Shown here: piece after piece, positions 17,347 through 25,387 of the stretch
Position numbering within the stretch: position 1 is the stretch's first letter
Layout of the letters: each line of letters starts with the position of its first letter
Source: Rubricella sp038526735
GTDB lineage: Bacteria > Pseudomonadota > Alphaproteobacteria > Rhodobacterales > Rhodobacteraceae
Assembly (NCBI GenBank): GCA_038526735.1
Contig: JBCBGM010000009.1
Span: 1-64,000, forward strand
Length of the DNA stretch: 64,000 nucleotides
Direction: 5' to 3'
The notes under the pieces: generated by a model
The model's input: the letters and a program-made list of their open reading frames with translations, nothing else
Databases searched by the model: none
Told to the model about the DNA's origin: nothing
Made by a program: the position numbers and the translations under genes

Positions 17347-17628
17347 ATGTATATCCGAAAATCAGACCGTCCCACGTTTGTCTTGGATCATCGGGGGGAG
17401 CGTATCTGCGCCGCTGATCTGCCGCCTCCGAGCACGCGCAGGTGGGTTGCAAGGCGCAAAGCGATTGTGGTGACGGCGGTAACCGGCGGGCTGATCACCG
17501 AGGAAGAGGCGATCATGATGTACGGTCTGTCGGAAGAAGAACTTGAAAGCTGGATTAGCCATTTCACACAACACGGGCCAAATGCCCTGCGCGCGACGGC
17601 TATTCAACGGTATCGAGAAGTACAATAA
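17347..17628 (+). CDS. sciP: CtrA inhibitor SciP (DUF1153)
   Basis: A 93-residue helix-turn-helix protein of the DUF1153 family. In Caulobacter SciP binds CtrA and blocks activation of its target promoters. The family signature is clear: RWVARRKAIVVTAVTGGLIT followed by EEAIMMYGLSEEELESWI. Start ATG 17347 is preceded by aaggcgagag. It lies 103 bases upstream of ctrA on the same strand, which puts regulator and inhibitor side by side. Confidence 0.92.
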   Translation: MYIRKSDRPTFVLDHRGERICAADLPPPSTRRWVARRKAIVVTAVTGGLITEEEAIMMYGLSEEELESWISHFTQHGPNALRATAIQRYREVQ

Positions 17629-17658
17629 GTCTTGCCTCGAAACTGCATTAGAAATGCG

Positions 17659-17678
17659 TTAACCTTTTTAAACGTTAA
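17659..17678 (+). promoter_or_regulatory. Cluster of three TTAA half-sites ahead of ctrA
   Basis: TTAA occurs at 17659-17662, 17668-17671 and 17675-17678, within 20 bases, in the sciP-ctrA gap. CtrA binds TTAA-N7-TTAA; here the spacings are 5, 3 and 12, so the match is to half-sites only. Possible autoregulatory region. Confidence 0.3.
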
Positions 17679-17731
17679 TGGCCCGGAAGCGCACGGATGA
17701 GCCTGCGCATTTTTTGATAGGAGCCAACGCC

Positions 17732-18445
17732 GTGCGTGTATTGCTCGTAGAAGATGACCCGACCACGTCAAAGTCCATCGCCCGTATGCTCGAAGCGGCG
17801 CAATTGAACGTCTACGCCACCGATCTGGGGGAAGAGGCGCTCGATCTGGCGAAGCTCTATGACTACGACCTGATTCTCTTAGACCTCAACCTTCCCGACA
17901 TGCACGGCTATGATGTGCTCAAGCGCGTGCGCCTGGCGCGGGTGGAAACGCCGATTCTCATCTTGTCGGGCATCGCCGATATGGATGCCAAGCTCAAAGG
18001 GTTCGGCTTTGGCGCAGATGATTATCTCACCAAACCGGTGAACCGCGAGGAGTTGGTCGCGCGCATCCACGCGATTGTGCGCCGCTCGAAGGGGCATGCG
18101 CAGTCGGTCATTCAGACTGGCAAGATCACCGTGAACCTCGACAGCAAAACCGTCGATGTGGAGGGGGCCACGGTGCACTTGACCGGGAAAGAGTACCAGA
18201 TGCTGGAGCTTCTGTCGCTGCGCAAAGGCACGACGCTCACGAAGGAAATGTTCCTCAACCACCTCTATGGCGGGATGGATGAGCCGGAGCTCAAGATCAT
18301 CGACGTCTTTATCTGCAAGCTGCGCAAAAAGCTGGCAGAGGCGACGGGCGGCGACACGCATATCGAGACGGTCTGGGGCCGTGGCTATGTGCTGCGTGAT
18401 CCGGTTGCCAGCCGCGCGGGCGAAGATTTGCGTATCACCGCCTGA
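17732..18445 (+). CDS. ctrA: Cell cycle response regulator CtrA
   Basis: A 237-residue OmpR-type response regulator, master regulator of cell cycle, motility and gene-transfer functions in alphaproteobacteria. The receiver has VEDDP at the acidic pocket, the phospho-acceptor D51 in ILLDLNLPDMHG and the conserved lysine in YLTKPVNREEL; the DNA-binding winged helix follows (LTGKEYQMLELLSLRKG, WGRGYVLRD). The start is the GTG at 17732, because AGGAG lies 8 bases upstream and MRVLLVEDDP matches known CtrA N termini. Confidence 0.97.
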   Translation: MRVLLVEDDPTTSKSIARMLEAAQLNVYATDLGEEALDLAKLYDYDLILLDLNLPDMHGYDVLKRVRLARVETPILILSGIADMDAKLKGFGFGADDYLTKPVNREELVARIHAIVRRSKGHAQSVIQTGKITVNLDSKTVDVEGATVHLTGKEYQMLELLSLRKGTTLTKEMFLNHLYGGMDEPELKIIDVFICKLRKKLAEATGGDTHIETVWGRGYVLRDPVASRAGEDLRITA

Positions 18446-18512
18446 CCGCCACCCTTTACCGCCCCGCAGCCCAGACCTATCACTCAAAGGCGGGCCATGC
18501 GGGAGGGTGAAC

Positions 18513-20615
18513 GTGGCAAAAGACAGGCAAGAAACGGATGAAGCGCAGGCTGCCGCGCGCCTGACAGAGCTGCGCGCCGCCCTGGCCGCCGCCGACATCG
18601 CCTATCACCAAAACGACGCGCCGGAGCTGTCTGACGCGGCGTATGACGCGCTCAAGCGCGAGGCCCGCGCGCTGGAAGAGGCGTATCCGGCGCTGCTCAC
18701 CGCTGACAGCCCCACACAAACGGTGGGGGCGGCACCGGCGCAAGGCTTTTCCAAGGTTAACCATAGCGTTGCGATGCTCTCGCTCGGGAATGCCTTCTCG
18801 GATGAGGATGTCACGGAGTTTGAGGCGCGGGTCGCGCGGTTTTTGGGTGTCGAGCCGCCCATTGCCTTTACCGTTGAGCCGAAGATTGACGGGCTCTCGC
18901 TCTCGCTGCGGTATGAGCAGGGTGTGCTGGTGCAGGCGGCCACGCGCGGCGATGGCGCGGTGGGCGAGAACGTGACGGAGAATGCCCGCACGATCACCGA
19001 TATCCCACAAACCCTCAGCGGTGCGCCTGATCTGTTGGAGGTGCGCGGCGAGGTTTACATGAGCCACCCGGATTTTCAGGCACTCAATGCCGCGCAAGAA
19101 GCAAAAGGGGCCAAGGTTTTTGCCAATCCGCGCAACGCGGCAGCGGGCTCTCTGCGACAACTCGATCCGAAAATCACCGCCGCACGGCCCCTGCGGTTTT
19201 TTGCCTATGCTTGGGGTAGCCTTTCGGAGCCGCTCGCGAGCACCCAATCGGGGGCTATTAACCGCCTGAAAGAGCTGGGGTTTTCGACCAATCCGTTGAC
19301 CACGACCCAAACGGGCACAGAGCGGGTTCTAGAGGCGTATCGCAATATCTCTGCCGCGCGGCCCGATCTGGGCTATGACATCGACGGGGTGGTGTACAAG
19401 GTTAATGAGCTGGCACTGCAAGAGCGCTTGGGCTTTCGCATCAACACGCCCCGGTGGGCGATTGCGCATAAATTTCCGGCCGAAACCGCACAAACGGTGC
19501 TGGAGGCGATCGAGATACAGGTCGGGCGCACGGGCGCGCTCTCTCCGGTGGCGCGGCTGCGCCCTGTGACGGTGGGGGGCGTCGTGGTGTCGAGCGCGAC
19601 GCTGCACAATGCTGACTATATCGCGGGCATCGACAGCAAAGGCGCGCCCATTCGCGGCGGCGTCGACATCCGCGAGGGGGACACGGTGACGGTCTACCGC
19701 GCGGGCGATGTGATCCCGAAGGTGAGCGCGGTTGATCTGTCGCGCAGGCCCGCAGATGCGGTGCAGTTTGCCTTTCCAACCCAGTGCCCCGCCTGCGGCA
19801 GCCGCGTGGTGCGCGAGCCCGGAGAGGCGGTGCATCGCTGCACTGGCGGCATGATCTGCCCCGCCCAAGCCGTTGAAAAGCTGAAGCATTTCGTCTCTCG
19901 CATGGCGTTTGACATCGAGGGGTTGGGCGCAAAACAGGTGGAGGCGTTTTATGCCGACGGCTGGATCGCTAACCCGGCGGACATTTTTGCGCTGGAGGAT
20001 CGCTACGGCCCCGGCCAGCCCAAGCAGCTGAAAAACCGCGAGGGCTGGGGTGAAAAATCGGCGGAAAACCTGTTTGCTGCGATCCGCGAGCGGCGGCAAA
20101 TCGCGCTGGCGCGGCTGATTTTTGGCCTTGGCATCCGCCATGTGGGCGAGGCGACAGCGGGGCTGTTTGCCCGGCATTATGGCACCTGGCCCGCGTTTCG
20201 TGCCGCGATGATCGCAGCAGCAGAGGTGGAAAGCCCGGCGCGAGCGGAGCTCCTCTCTATCGATGGCGTGGGTGAGGTGATGGCGCAGGCCGTGGCGGAT
20301 TTCTTTGCAGAGCCCGCCGTGCAAGAGCTGCTCGACCGTTTAGAGGCAGTGTTAACCGTCGAAGCGGCCGCGCAACCCGCTGCTGAGAGCGAGATTGCAG
20401 GCAAAACCGTCGTCTTCACCGGCACGCTTGAGAAAATGACCCGCTCCGAGGCGAAAGCACGGGCAGAGGCGTTGGGGGCCAAAGTCTCGGGCTCGGTGTC
20501 GGCCAAGACGGATTTTGTCGTGGCGGGGCCGGGCGCGGGCTCGAAAGAGAAAAAGGCGCGGGAGTTGGGCGTGACCTTGCTGAGCGAGGATGACTGGTTG
20601 GCGATGCTACCGTGA
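18513..20615 (+). CDS. ligA: NAD-dependent DNA ligase LigA
   Basis: A 700-residue ligase that seals nicks in replication and repair. Adenylation lysine K124 sits in VEPKIDGLSL; the OB fold, the four-cysteine zinc finger (CPACGS and CTGGMICPAQ), HhH motifs and a C-terminal BRCT domain (from about residue 625, GKTVVFTGTL) are all present. Start GTG 18513 follows gggagg with a 6-base gap. Its TGA overlaps the recG GTG start. Confidence 0.97.
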   Translation: MAKDRQETDEAQAAARLTELRAALAAADIAYHQNDAPELSDAAYDALKREARALEEAYPALLTADSPTQTVGAAPAQGFSKVNHSVAMLSLGNAFSDEDVTEFEARVARFLGVEPPIAFTVEPKIDGLSLSLRYEQGVLVQAATRGDGAVGENVTENARTITDIPQTLSGAPDLLEVRGEVYMSHPDFQALNAAQEAKGAKVFANPRNAAAGSLRQLDPKITAARPLRFFAYAWGSLSEPLASTQSGAINRLKELGFSTNPLTTTQTGTERVLEAYRNISAARPDLGYDIDGVVYKVNELALQERLGFRINTPRWAIAHKFPAETAQTVLEAIEIQVGRTGALSPVARLRPVTVGGVVVSSATLHNADYIAGIDSKGAPIRGGVDIREGDTVTVYRAGDVIPKVSAVDLSRRPADAVQFAFPTQCPACGSRVVREPGEAVHRCTGGMICPAQAVEKLKHFVSRMAFDIEGLGAKQVEAFYADGWIANPADIFALEDRYGPGQPKQLKNREGWGEKSAENLFAAIRERRQIALARLIFGLGIRHVGEATAGLFARHYGTWPAFRAAMIAAAEVESPARAELLSIDGVGEVMAQAVADFFAEPAVQELLDRLEAVLTVEAAAQPAAESEIAGKTVVFTGTLEKMTRSEAKARAEALGAKVSGSVSAKTDFVVAGPGAGSKEKKARELGVTLLSEDDWLAMLP

Positions 20616-22702
20616 CGGGTCGTCCGGAGGCGCTGTTTCCGCTCTTTGAAGCGATCACCAAGCTCGCGGGCGTGGGGCCGAAAACGGCGGAGGCGCTGGC
20701 GCGGCTGGGCATCACGCGCCCGCGCGATCTGCTGTTTACCGTACCGGGGGCGGCGGTGGATCGGCGGCTAAAACCCTCGATCATGGGGCTGCCGCCCGCG
20801 AGTGTGGCGACGGTCGAGGTGGCGATTGGGGAGCATCTGCCGCCGCGCGTCGCCGGTCGCCCGTATCGCGTGTTTGTCGAGGATGCGCAGACGTCGTTTC
20901 AGCTGGTGTTTTTCCATGCGCGCGAAGATTGGCTGCGTCGATCGCTGCCCGAGGGGGAGCGGCGGATTGTGTCGGGCAAGGTCGAGATCTTCGATGGCAC
21001 CGCGCAGATGGTGCACCCCGATCACATTCTCAACCGCGCAGAGGCAGAGGCGCTTCCGCCGATCGAGCCGGTTTACCCGCTGGGGCAGGGCGTCACACAG
21101 CGGGTTATGGTGAAAGCGACGAGTGAGGTTCTGGAGCGGGTGCCGGACCTCGGGGAATGGATTGAACCGAGCATTTTTGCACGGGAGGGGTGGCCTGATT
21201 TGCGGGAGGCGTTGCACGTGGTGCACCGTCCGCGCGACTTGGGCACGCTGTCGCCTGATGCGCCGCCGCGGCGGCGGTTGGCCTATGATGAGCTGTTGTC
21301 TCACCAACTCACGCTGCAACTCGCGCGGGCCAAGGCGCGCCGGGCGAAGGGGCGCGTGACGGAAGGGGACGGGCGCTTGTCGGCGCAGGTGGAGGCGGCT
21401 TTACCCTATGCGCTGACGGGGGCCCAAACGCGGGCGTTGGCGGAGATACGAGGTGATTTGGCTCTGCCGCAACGCATGAACAGATTGCTGCAAGGCGATG
21501 TGGGATCAGGGAAAACTGTTGTTGCGCTGTTGGCCATGCTCACAGCTGTGGAGGCGGGCGGCCAAGCCGCCCTTATGGCCCCGACGGAGATTTTGGTGCA
21601 GCAACATCGCGAAAGCCTCGCACCGTTTGTAGAGCTTTTGGGCCTGCGGATGGAGGTGTTCACCGGGCGCGATACCGCTGCGCAAAAGGCCGAAAAGCGC
21701 GCGGCCCTGGCCGCCGGAGACATCGCGCTCGCTGTGGGCACCCATGCGCTGTTTCAGGAGGGGGTGGAGTTCGCGGACCTGCGCCTTGCCATTGTCGATG
21801 AGCAGCACCGGTTTGGGGTGCGCCAGCGCATGGGGCTCAGCTCAAAGGGTGTGGCGGCGGATTTGTTGGTGATGACGGCAACGCCGATCCCGCGCTCGCT
21901 CACGCTGGCGCAATACGGCGATATGGACCTCTCCGTGCTTGACGAAAAACCGCCTGGTCGCAAACCGATCGAGACGGTGACCATCCCATCGGGGCGGTAT
22001 GAGCAGGTCGTGGATCGGCTCGCGGGGGCGATCCGCGCAGGCAAACAGGCCTATTGGGTGTGCCCGCTCGTGGCTGAGAGCGAGGTGTTAACCCTAACAG
22101 CGGCGGAGGAGCGGTTCAAAGCGCTGCGCGCCCGGCTCGGGGATCAGGCGGTGGGCCTGGTGCATGGGCAGATGCCGGGTGCGGAGAAAGACGCGGCGAT
22201 GGCCCGCTTTGTGGCCGGGGAGACGTCGCTCTTGGTTGCCACCACGGTGATTGAGGTGGGGGTAAACGTGCCCAACGCCTCGATCATGGTCATTGAAGGG
22301 GCGGAGCATTTTGGCCTGTCGCAGCTGCACCAGCTCAGGGGCCGCGTCGGGCGGGGGACGGAGGCCTCTACGTGCCTCTTGCTCTACGATGGCCCGGTCG
22401 GAGAGAGCGCGCGGCGGCGGTTGGAGATTATGCGCGAGACCGAAGATGGCTTTCGGATTGCGGAGGAAGACCTCGCTTTGCGCGGCGCAGGCGATGTCAT
22501 CGGCACCGCGCAATCGGGCCTGCCACGGTTTCGCATCGCCGATTTGGAGCGGCAGGCGGATCTGATGGCGATGGCGCGAGATGATGCGCGGCTGGCCCTT
22601 GAGCGTGACCCGGAGCTGACCTCAGAGCGGGGCCACGCGCTGCGGGCGCTGCTGTGGCTGATGGGGCGGGATGAGGCGATCCGGCTGATCGGCGTGGGGT
22701 GA
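20612..22702 (+). CDS. recG: ATP-dependent DNA helicase RecG
   Basis: A 696-residue branch-migration helicase that remodels stalled forks and Holliday junctions. An N-terminal wedge domain is followed by superfamily 2 motifs: GDVGSGKT (about residue 296), DEQHRFGVRQR (about 395), TATPIPRSL, and motif VI QLRGRVGRG. The GTG start overlaps the ligA stop (GTGA). The LexA-type box follows its stop, so it serves the next gene and not recG. Confidence 0.97.
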   Translation: MTGRPEALFPLFEAITKLAGVGPKTAEALARLGITRPRDLLFTVPGAAVDRRLKPSIMGLPPASVATVEVAIGEHLPPRVAGRPYRVFVEDAQTSFQLVFFHAREDWLRRSLPEGERRIVSGKVEIFDGTAQMVHPDHILNRAEAEALPPIEPVYPLGQGVTQRVMVKATSEVLERVPDLGEWIEPSIFAREGWPDLREALHVVHRPRDLGTLSPDAPPRRRLAYDELLSHQLTLQLARAKARRAKGRVTEGDGRLSAQVEAALPYALTGAQTRALAEIRGDLALPQRMNRLLQGDVGSGKTVVALLAMLTAVEAGGQAALMAPTEILVQQHRESLAPFVELLGLRMEVFTGRDTAAQKAEKRAALAAGDIALAVGTHALFQEGVEFADLRLAIVDEQHRFGVRQRMGLSSKGVAADLLVMTATPIPRSLTLAQYGDMDLSVLDEKPPGRKPIETVTIPSGRYEQVVDRLAGAIRAGKQAYWVCPLVAESEVLTLTAAEERFKALRARLGDQAVGLVHGQMPGAEKDAAMARFVAGETSLLVATTVIEVGVNVPNASIMVIEGAEHFGLSQLHQLRGRVGRGTEASTCLLLYDGPVGESARRRLEIMRETEDGFRIAEEDLALRGAGDVIGTAQSGLPRFRIADLERQADLMAMARDDARLALERDPELTSERGHALRALLWLMGRDEAIRLIGVG

Positions 22703-22739
22703 GTTCACATTTGTTCTCATTTTTTGGTTGACGGTTGAG

Positions 22740-22754
22740 GAACTTTAAGAGAAC
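22740..22754 (+). promoter_or_regulatory. Perfect alphaproteobacterial LexA (SOS) box
   Basis: GAACTTTAAGAGAAC is an exact GAAC-N7-GAAC direct repeat, the reverse complement of GTTC-N7-GTTC, which is the LexA operator of alphaproteobacteria. It lies 37 bases before the ATG of the 39-codon gene and directly downstream of a TTGACG hexamer (22728-22733), where a repressor would cover the promoter. A further GAGAACAT occurs at 22772 and an imperfect GTTC-N6-GTTC at 22703-22716. Confidence 0.7.
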
Positions 22755-22791
22755 ATTAAGGCAACTTGAATGAGAACATGAGGTTGCCGCC

Positions 22792-22911
22792 ATGCGTCGT
22801 CGTTTTGCACTGATCCCGATGGAGACCCGCGATCTGATTGCGGATGTGTCTGGCAGCTTTGCTGTGTGTGTGTTGATTGGCGCAGCAATGCTTGCGCCCA
22901 CGCTCTTCTAA
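22792..22911 (+). CDS. 39-residue single-pass membrane protein under an SOS-type box
   Basis: A complete small gene: ATG 22792, stop 22909-22911, with gagg 8 bases upstream of the start. The protein has a basic N terminus (MRRRF), a short helical stretch (ETRDLIADV) and a hydrophobic C-terminal segment (SFAVCVLIGAAMLAPTLF), so one membrane helix with the N terminus inside. It is preceded by a perfect LexA-type box and followed by a terminator, forming a monocistronic unit next to recG. In size and control it recalls the SOS-induced division inhibitor SidA of Caulobacter (29 residues), but sequence similarity is not established. Confidence 0.65.
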   Translation: MRRRFALIPMETRDLIADVSGSFAVCVLIGAAMLAPTLF

Positions 22912-23027
22912 CCGGTTCGCCTGCGGTGCTGTCTGGGGAACTCTAAGCGTCTGTCCCGGCGCATCTATCCCGGTGCGGCTTCACCTGCCTCGAAGCCCAC
23001 GCCCCAGCCGCAAAACCACCGCCACCT

Positions 23028-23064
23028 CGCCGCAGCTCCGATTATGGAGTTGCGGCGATTTTTT
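23028..23064 (+). terminator. Rho-independent terminator after the 39-codon gene
   Basis: Stem CGCCGCAGCTCC (23028-23039) pairs with GGAGTTGCGGCG (23046-23057), one G-T pair, 6-base loop, then a run of T. The stem also contains the last codons of the facing scaffold gene. Confidence 0.75.
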
Positions 23065-23506
23065 GTTGGGCCAACTGCTCCATCGCCTCGACCGTCGCAT
23101 CGGGCACCAGCAGGATTGAGGCGTGGCGGTTGCGGTAGTCTTTGGCGGGCAGCAGGTTCTCATAGCCCTCGAATGGGGCATCTGGCACCGGGCCGTCATT
23201 TTTAAGCATCGCTTTGAGCGCATCGCGGGCGGCGCGGACCTCGTCCAGCGTGCGGCCCTCCGCCGAGGCGGCAAAGACTGAGGCAGAGGCTTGGCCGAGC
23301 GCGCAAGCCTTCACATCTTGGCCGAAGCTTGCAATTTTGCCGTCGGGGGTGACGGTGATGTCTACGGTGACGGTTGATCCGCAAAGGGGCGAGCGTTTGA
23401 CGACAGTCGCATCGGCCCCGGCGAGGCGGGCATGGTGGGGGATGTCTGCGGCCAGCGCGAGGATGCGCTGCGAGTAGAGTTTCATCAGATCTTGATCGTC
23501 GGCCAT
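23042..23506 (-). CDS. IscU/NifU-like iron-sulfur cluster assembly scaffold protein
   Basis: A 154-residue SufU/IscU-fold protein. Two of the three usual ligand cysteines are present, C42 in SPLCGS and C68 in VKACALG; the region that normally carries the third reads NRHASILL without cysteine. It therefore may hold clusters differently or have another role in Fe-S supply. It faces recG and the small SOS gene, and diverges from hisI. Confidence 0.85.
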   Translation of the reverse strand: MADDQDLMKLYSQRILALAADIPHHARLAGADATVVKRSPLCGSTVTVDITVTPDGKIASFGQDVKACALGQASASVFAASAEGRTLDEVRAARDALKAMLKNDGPVPDAPFEGYENLLPAKDYRNRHASILLVPDATVEAMEQLAQQKIAATP

Positions 23507-23590
23507 ACGGCACCCCTCATTTCCGGCTTTTCTAAACCGGTCTGCTCACATATCTAAGCCCAAACTGCGATTGTGAAAAGAGACCCGGCC

Positions 23591-23959
23591 ATGGCTGTGC
23601 CCTTCGACCCTTCCACACTGCGATACAACGAGGCGGGGCTGATCCCGGCGATTGCCCAGGATAAAGCCTCGGGCGAGGTTCTGATGATGGCGTGGATGAA
23701 CGCAGAAAGCGTTGCTGAAACGCTTGCGACGGGCCAGGTGACCTATTGGTCGCGCAGCCGGCAAGCGCTTTGGCGCAAGGGGGAGACGTCGGGCCACCGG
23801 CAGCTGTTGATCTCGTTTCACGTCGATTGTGACCGGGATTGCCTGTTGCTGCAGGTCGATCAGACGGGCCCTGCCTGCCACACCAACCGGCGGCACTGCT
23901 TCTATACCGAAATCGTCGATGGGCAGGAGATTATCCGCCTGGAGCCGGAGGAAGGCTGA
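23591..23959 (+). CDS. hisI: Phosphoribosyl-AMP cyclohydrolase HisI
   Basis: A 122-residue enzyme for the third step of histidine synthesis, opening the adenine ring of PR-AMP. The metal and zinc motifs are present: HVDCDRDCLLLQVDQ and ACHTNRRHCFY. The chosen ATG gives MAVPFDPSTLRYNEAGL, which fits the family N terminus; a GTG at 23573 would add six residues. It overlaps gluQ tail to tail by 29 bases. The other his genes are not in the window. Confidence 0.96.
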   Translation: MAVPFDPSTLRYNEAGLIPAIAQDKASGEVLMMAWMNAESVAETLATGQVTYWSRSRQALWRKGETSGHRQLLISFHVDCDRDCLLLQVDQTGPACHTNRRHCFYTEIVDGQEIIRLEPEEG

Positions 23960-24773
23960 GCTTTGCGCGCAGGTCTGCGGGGCTGAGCCCGTCGTCGCGG
24001 TAGCGGCGGATCGCGCGGGCGTCGTCGCGTTTGGCCAGCCGTTTGCCGGTGTCATCGCGGATCAGCCGGTGGTGGCGGTAGAGCGGGGCGGGGTGGCCTA
24101 ACAGCGTTTGTAGGATCCGGTGGATGGGCGTGGCGGGGCGCAGGTCTTCGCCGCGCGTCACATGGGTTATGCCTTGGGCGGCGTCATCGACCACGACCGA
24201 GAGGTGGTAAGACGTGCCGATATCCTTGCGGGCAAGGATGATGTCGCCGATCTCGTGGGTGAGGGTTTCGGAGGTGGTAGTGTGGGTTGTGCCATCGACC
24301 TCGGTGACGCTGACGGGGCCGGTGAGGGCGACCGCTTTGCGCATGTTCAAGCGGACCGCGGCGCCCTTGGCGCTACGGTTCTTATCGCGGCAAATGCCCG
24401 GATAAACCGGCCCATCCGGCCCCATCGCGCCCTCTTGCGGGGCAGAGAGGGCGCTGCGGATATCCGCTCGGGTGCAAGTGCAGGGGTAGGTGACGCCGAG
24501 AGCGGTGAGTTTGGCGAGCGCCTCAGCATAGGCCGCGGCGCGCTCTGATTGGCGCATGACCGGGGTCTCCCATGTGAGGCCCAGCCAGGCGAGGTCTTCG
24601 TAAATCGCGGCCTCAAAGGCGGGTTTGCTGCGGGCGGTGTCGATGTCTTCTATCCGCAGCAAAAACCGCCCGCTCGGGGCGGCGTCGAAGGCCGTAAGCG
24701 CCGAAAACGCATGGCCCAGATGCAACAGCCCCGTCGGTGACGGCGCGAACCGTTCAACGACGGCGGAGGACAT
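23931..24773 (-). CDS. gluQ: Glutamyl-Q tRNA(Asp) synthetase
   Basis: A 280-residue truncated glutamyl-tRNA synthetase paralog that attaches glutamate to queuosine in tRNA-Asp. The HIGH-like FAPSPTGLLHLGHA (residues 9-22), the cysteine-rich YPCTCTRADI and the KMSKS-like GKRLAKRDDAR are seen, and the anticodon-binding domain is absent as expected. It overlaps the upstream methyltransferase gene by 20 bases, so the two are probably cotranscribed. Confidence 0.93.
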   Translation of the reverse strand: MSSAVVERFAPSPTGLLHLGHAFSALTAFDAAPSGRFLLRIEDIDTARSKPAFEAAIYEDLAWLGLTWETPVMRQSERAAAYAEALAKLTALGVTYPCTCTRADIRSALSAPQEGAMGPDGPVYPGICRDKNRSAKGAAVRLNMRKAVALTGPVSVTEVDGTTHTTTSETLTHEIGDIILARKDIGTSYHLSVVVDDAAQGITHVTRGEDLRPATPIHRILQTLLGHPAPLYRHHRLIRDDTGKRLAKRDDARAIRRYRDDGLSPADLRAKLSLPPAPGG

Positions 24774-25365
24774 AGATGGTGGATTTCAGCTCTTCGGTGG
24801 GCAGATGTTCGCCGTACTCGCGAAACAGCACCGCCGCCGCACCGCTATCAACCCAGTTCATAACGGTGCCCTCGTAAGAGGGGTCGGCCATTGCGTGGTC
24901 ATTGAGCGAAAACACAAAACAGCCGCCGGGCTGGAGGTAGTCGAGGACGATACCAATCGTCTCTGCCGGGGCATGGGAGGGCGAAAAGAGGCCCACGGCG
25001 GCGACATGGGTGTGGGTGCCGGGGACGAACGGGAGCGGGTCTGCCACATCGGTTTTGATGAGGTCGCGGTAGAGGTTGTGGCGGGCGGCGACATCGAGCA
25101 TCTCTTGCGTCAGGTCCACGCCGTCGATGGTGGTGAAGCCTGCGGTTGCAAAGGCGAGGCCAGAGAGGCCAGTTCCGCAGCCCATATCGAGGAGGGGGAC
25201 GGTGCGGTCTTCGACGACGCCCGCGAGGGCCTCCGCCGCGCGCCCTGGGGAGGCATAGCCCGCCGCGCTCACCTCTGTGTCGTAGGTTTTGGCCCATTCG
25301 CTGTAGAGCGCCTCGGTGGAGACGTCGCCCATCGTATAGACCTTGTCGAGAAACCGTTCTTCCAT
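24754..25365 (-). CDS. Class I SAM-dependent methyltransferase
   Basis: A 203-residue Rossmann-fold methyltransferase. The SAM-binding motif LLDMGCGTGLSGLAF (about residues 58-72) and the following acidic IDGVDLTQEML are clear; DYLQPGGCFVFSLND is the post-II motif. The substrate is unknown. It precedes and overlaps gluQ, which may hint at a tRNA-related role, but this is weak. Confidence 0.85.
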   Translation of the reverse strand: MEERFLDKVYTMGDVSTEALYSEWAKTYDTEVSAAGYASPGRAAEALAGVVEDRTVPLLDMGCGTGLSGLAFATAGFTTIDGVDLTQEMLDVAARHNLYRDLIKTDVADPLPFVPGTHTHVAAVGLFSPSHAPAETIGIVLDYLQPGGCFVFSLNDHAMADPSYEGTVMNWVDSGAAAVLFREYGEHLPTEELKSTIYVLRRR

Positions 25366-25387
25366 GCTGTCCTCCCGGTGTGAGAGG

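Noticed and set aside
17659..17678. Canonical CtrA box TTAA-N7-TTAA before ctrA
   Set aside because: The three TTAA are spaced by 5, 3 and 12 bases, not 7. Kept only as a cluster of half-sites.
19329..20324. Long open frame of 331 codons opposite ligA (and similar long frames opposite other genes)
   Set aside because: These are antisense shadows of GC-rich genes. They are rich in R, H, P and A, lack ribosome sites and show no domain, while the opposite strand codes for well-known proteins.
22703..22716. Second LexA box GTTC-N6-GTTC
   Set aside because: The spacing is 6 instead of 7, so it does not fit the alphaproteobacterial consensus. The perfect box at 22740-22754 is used.
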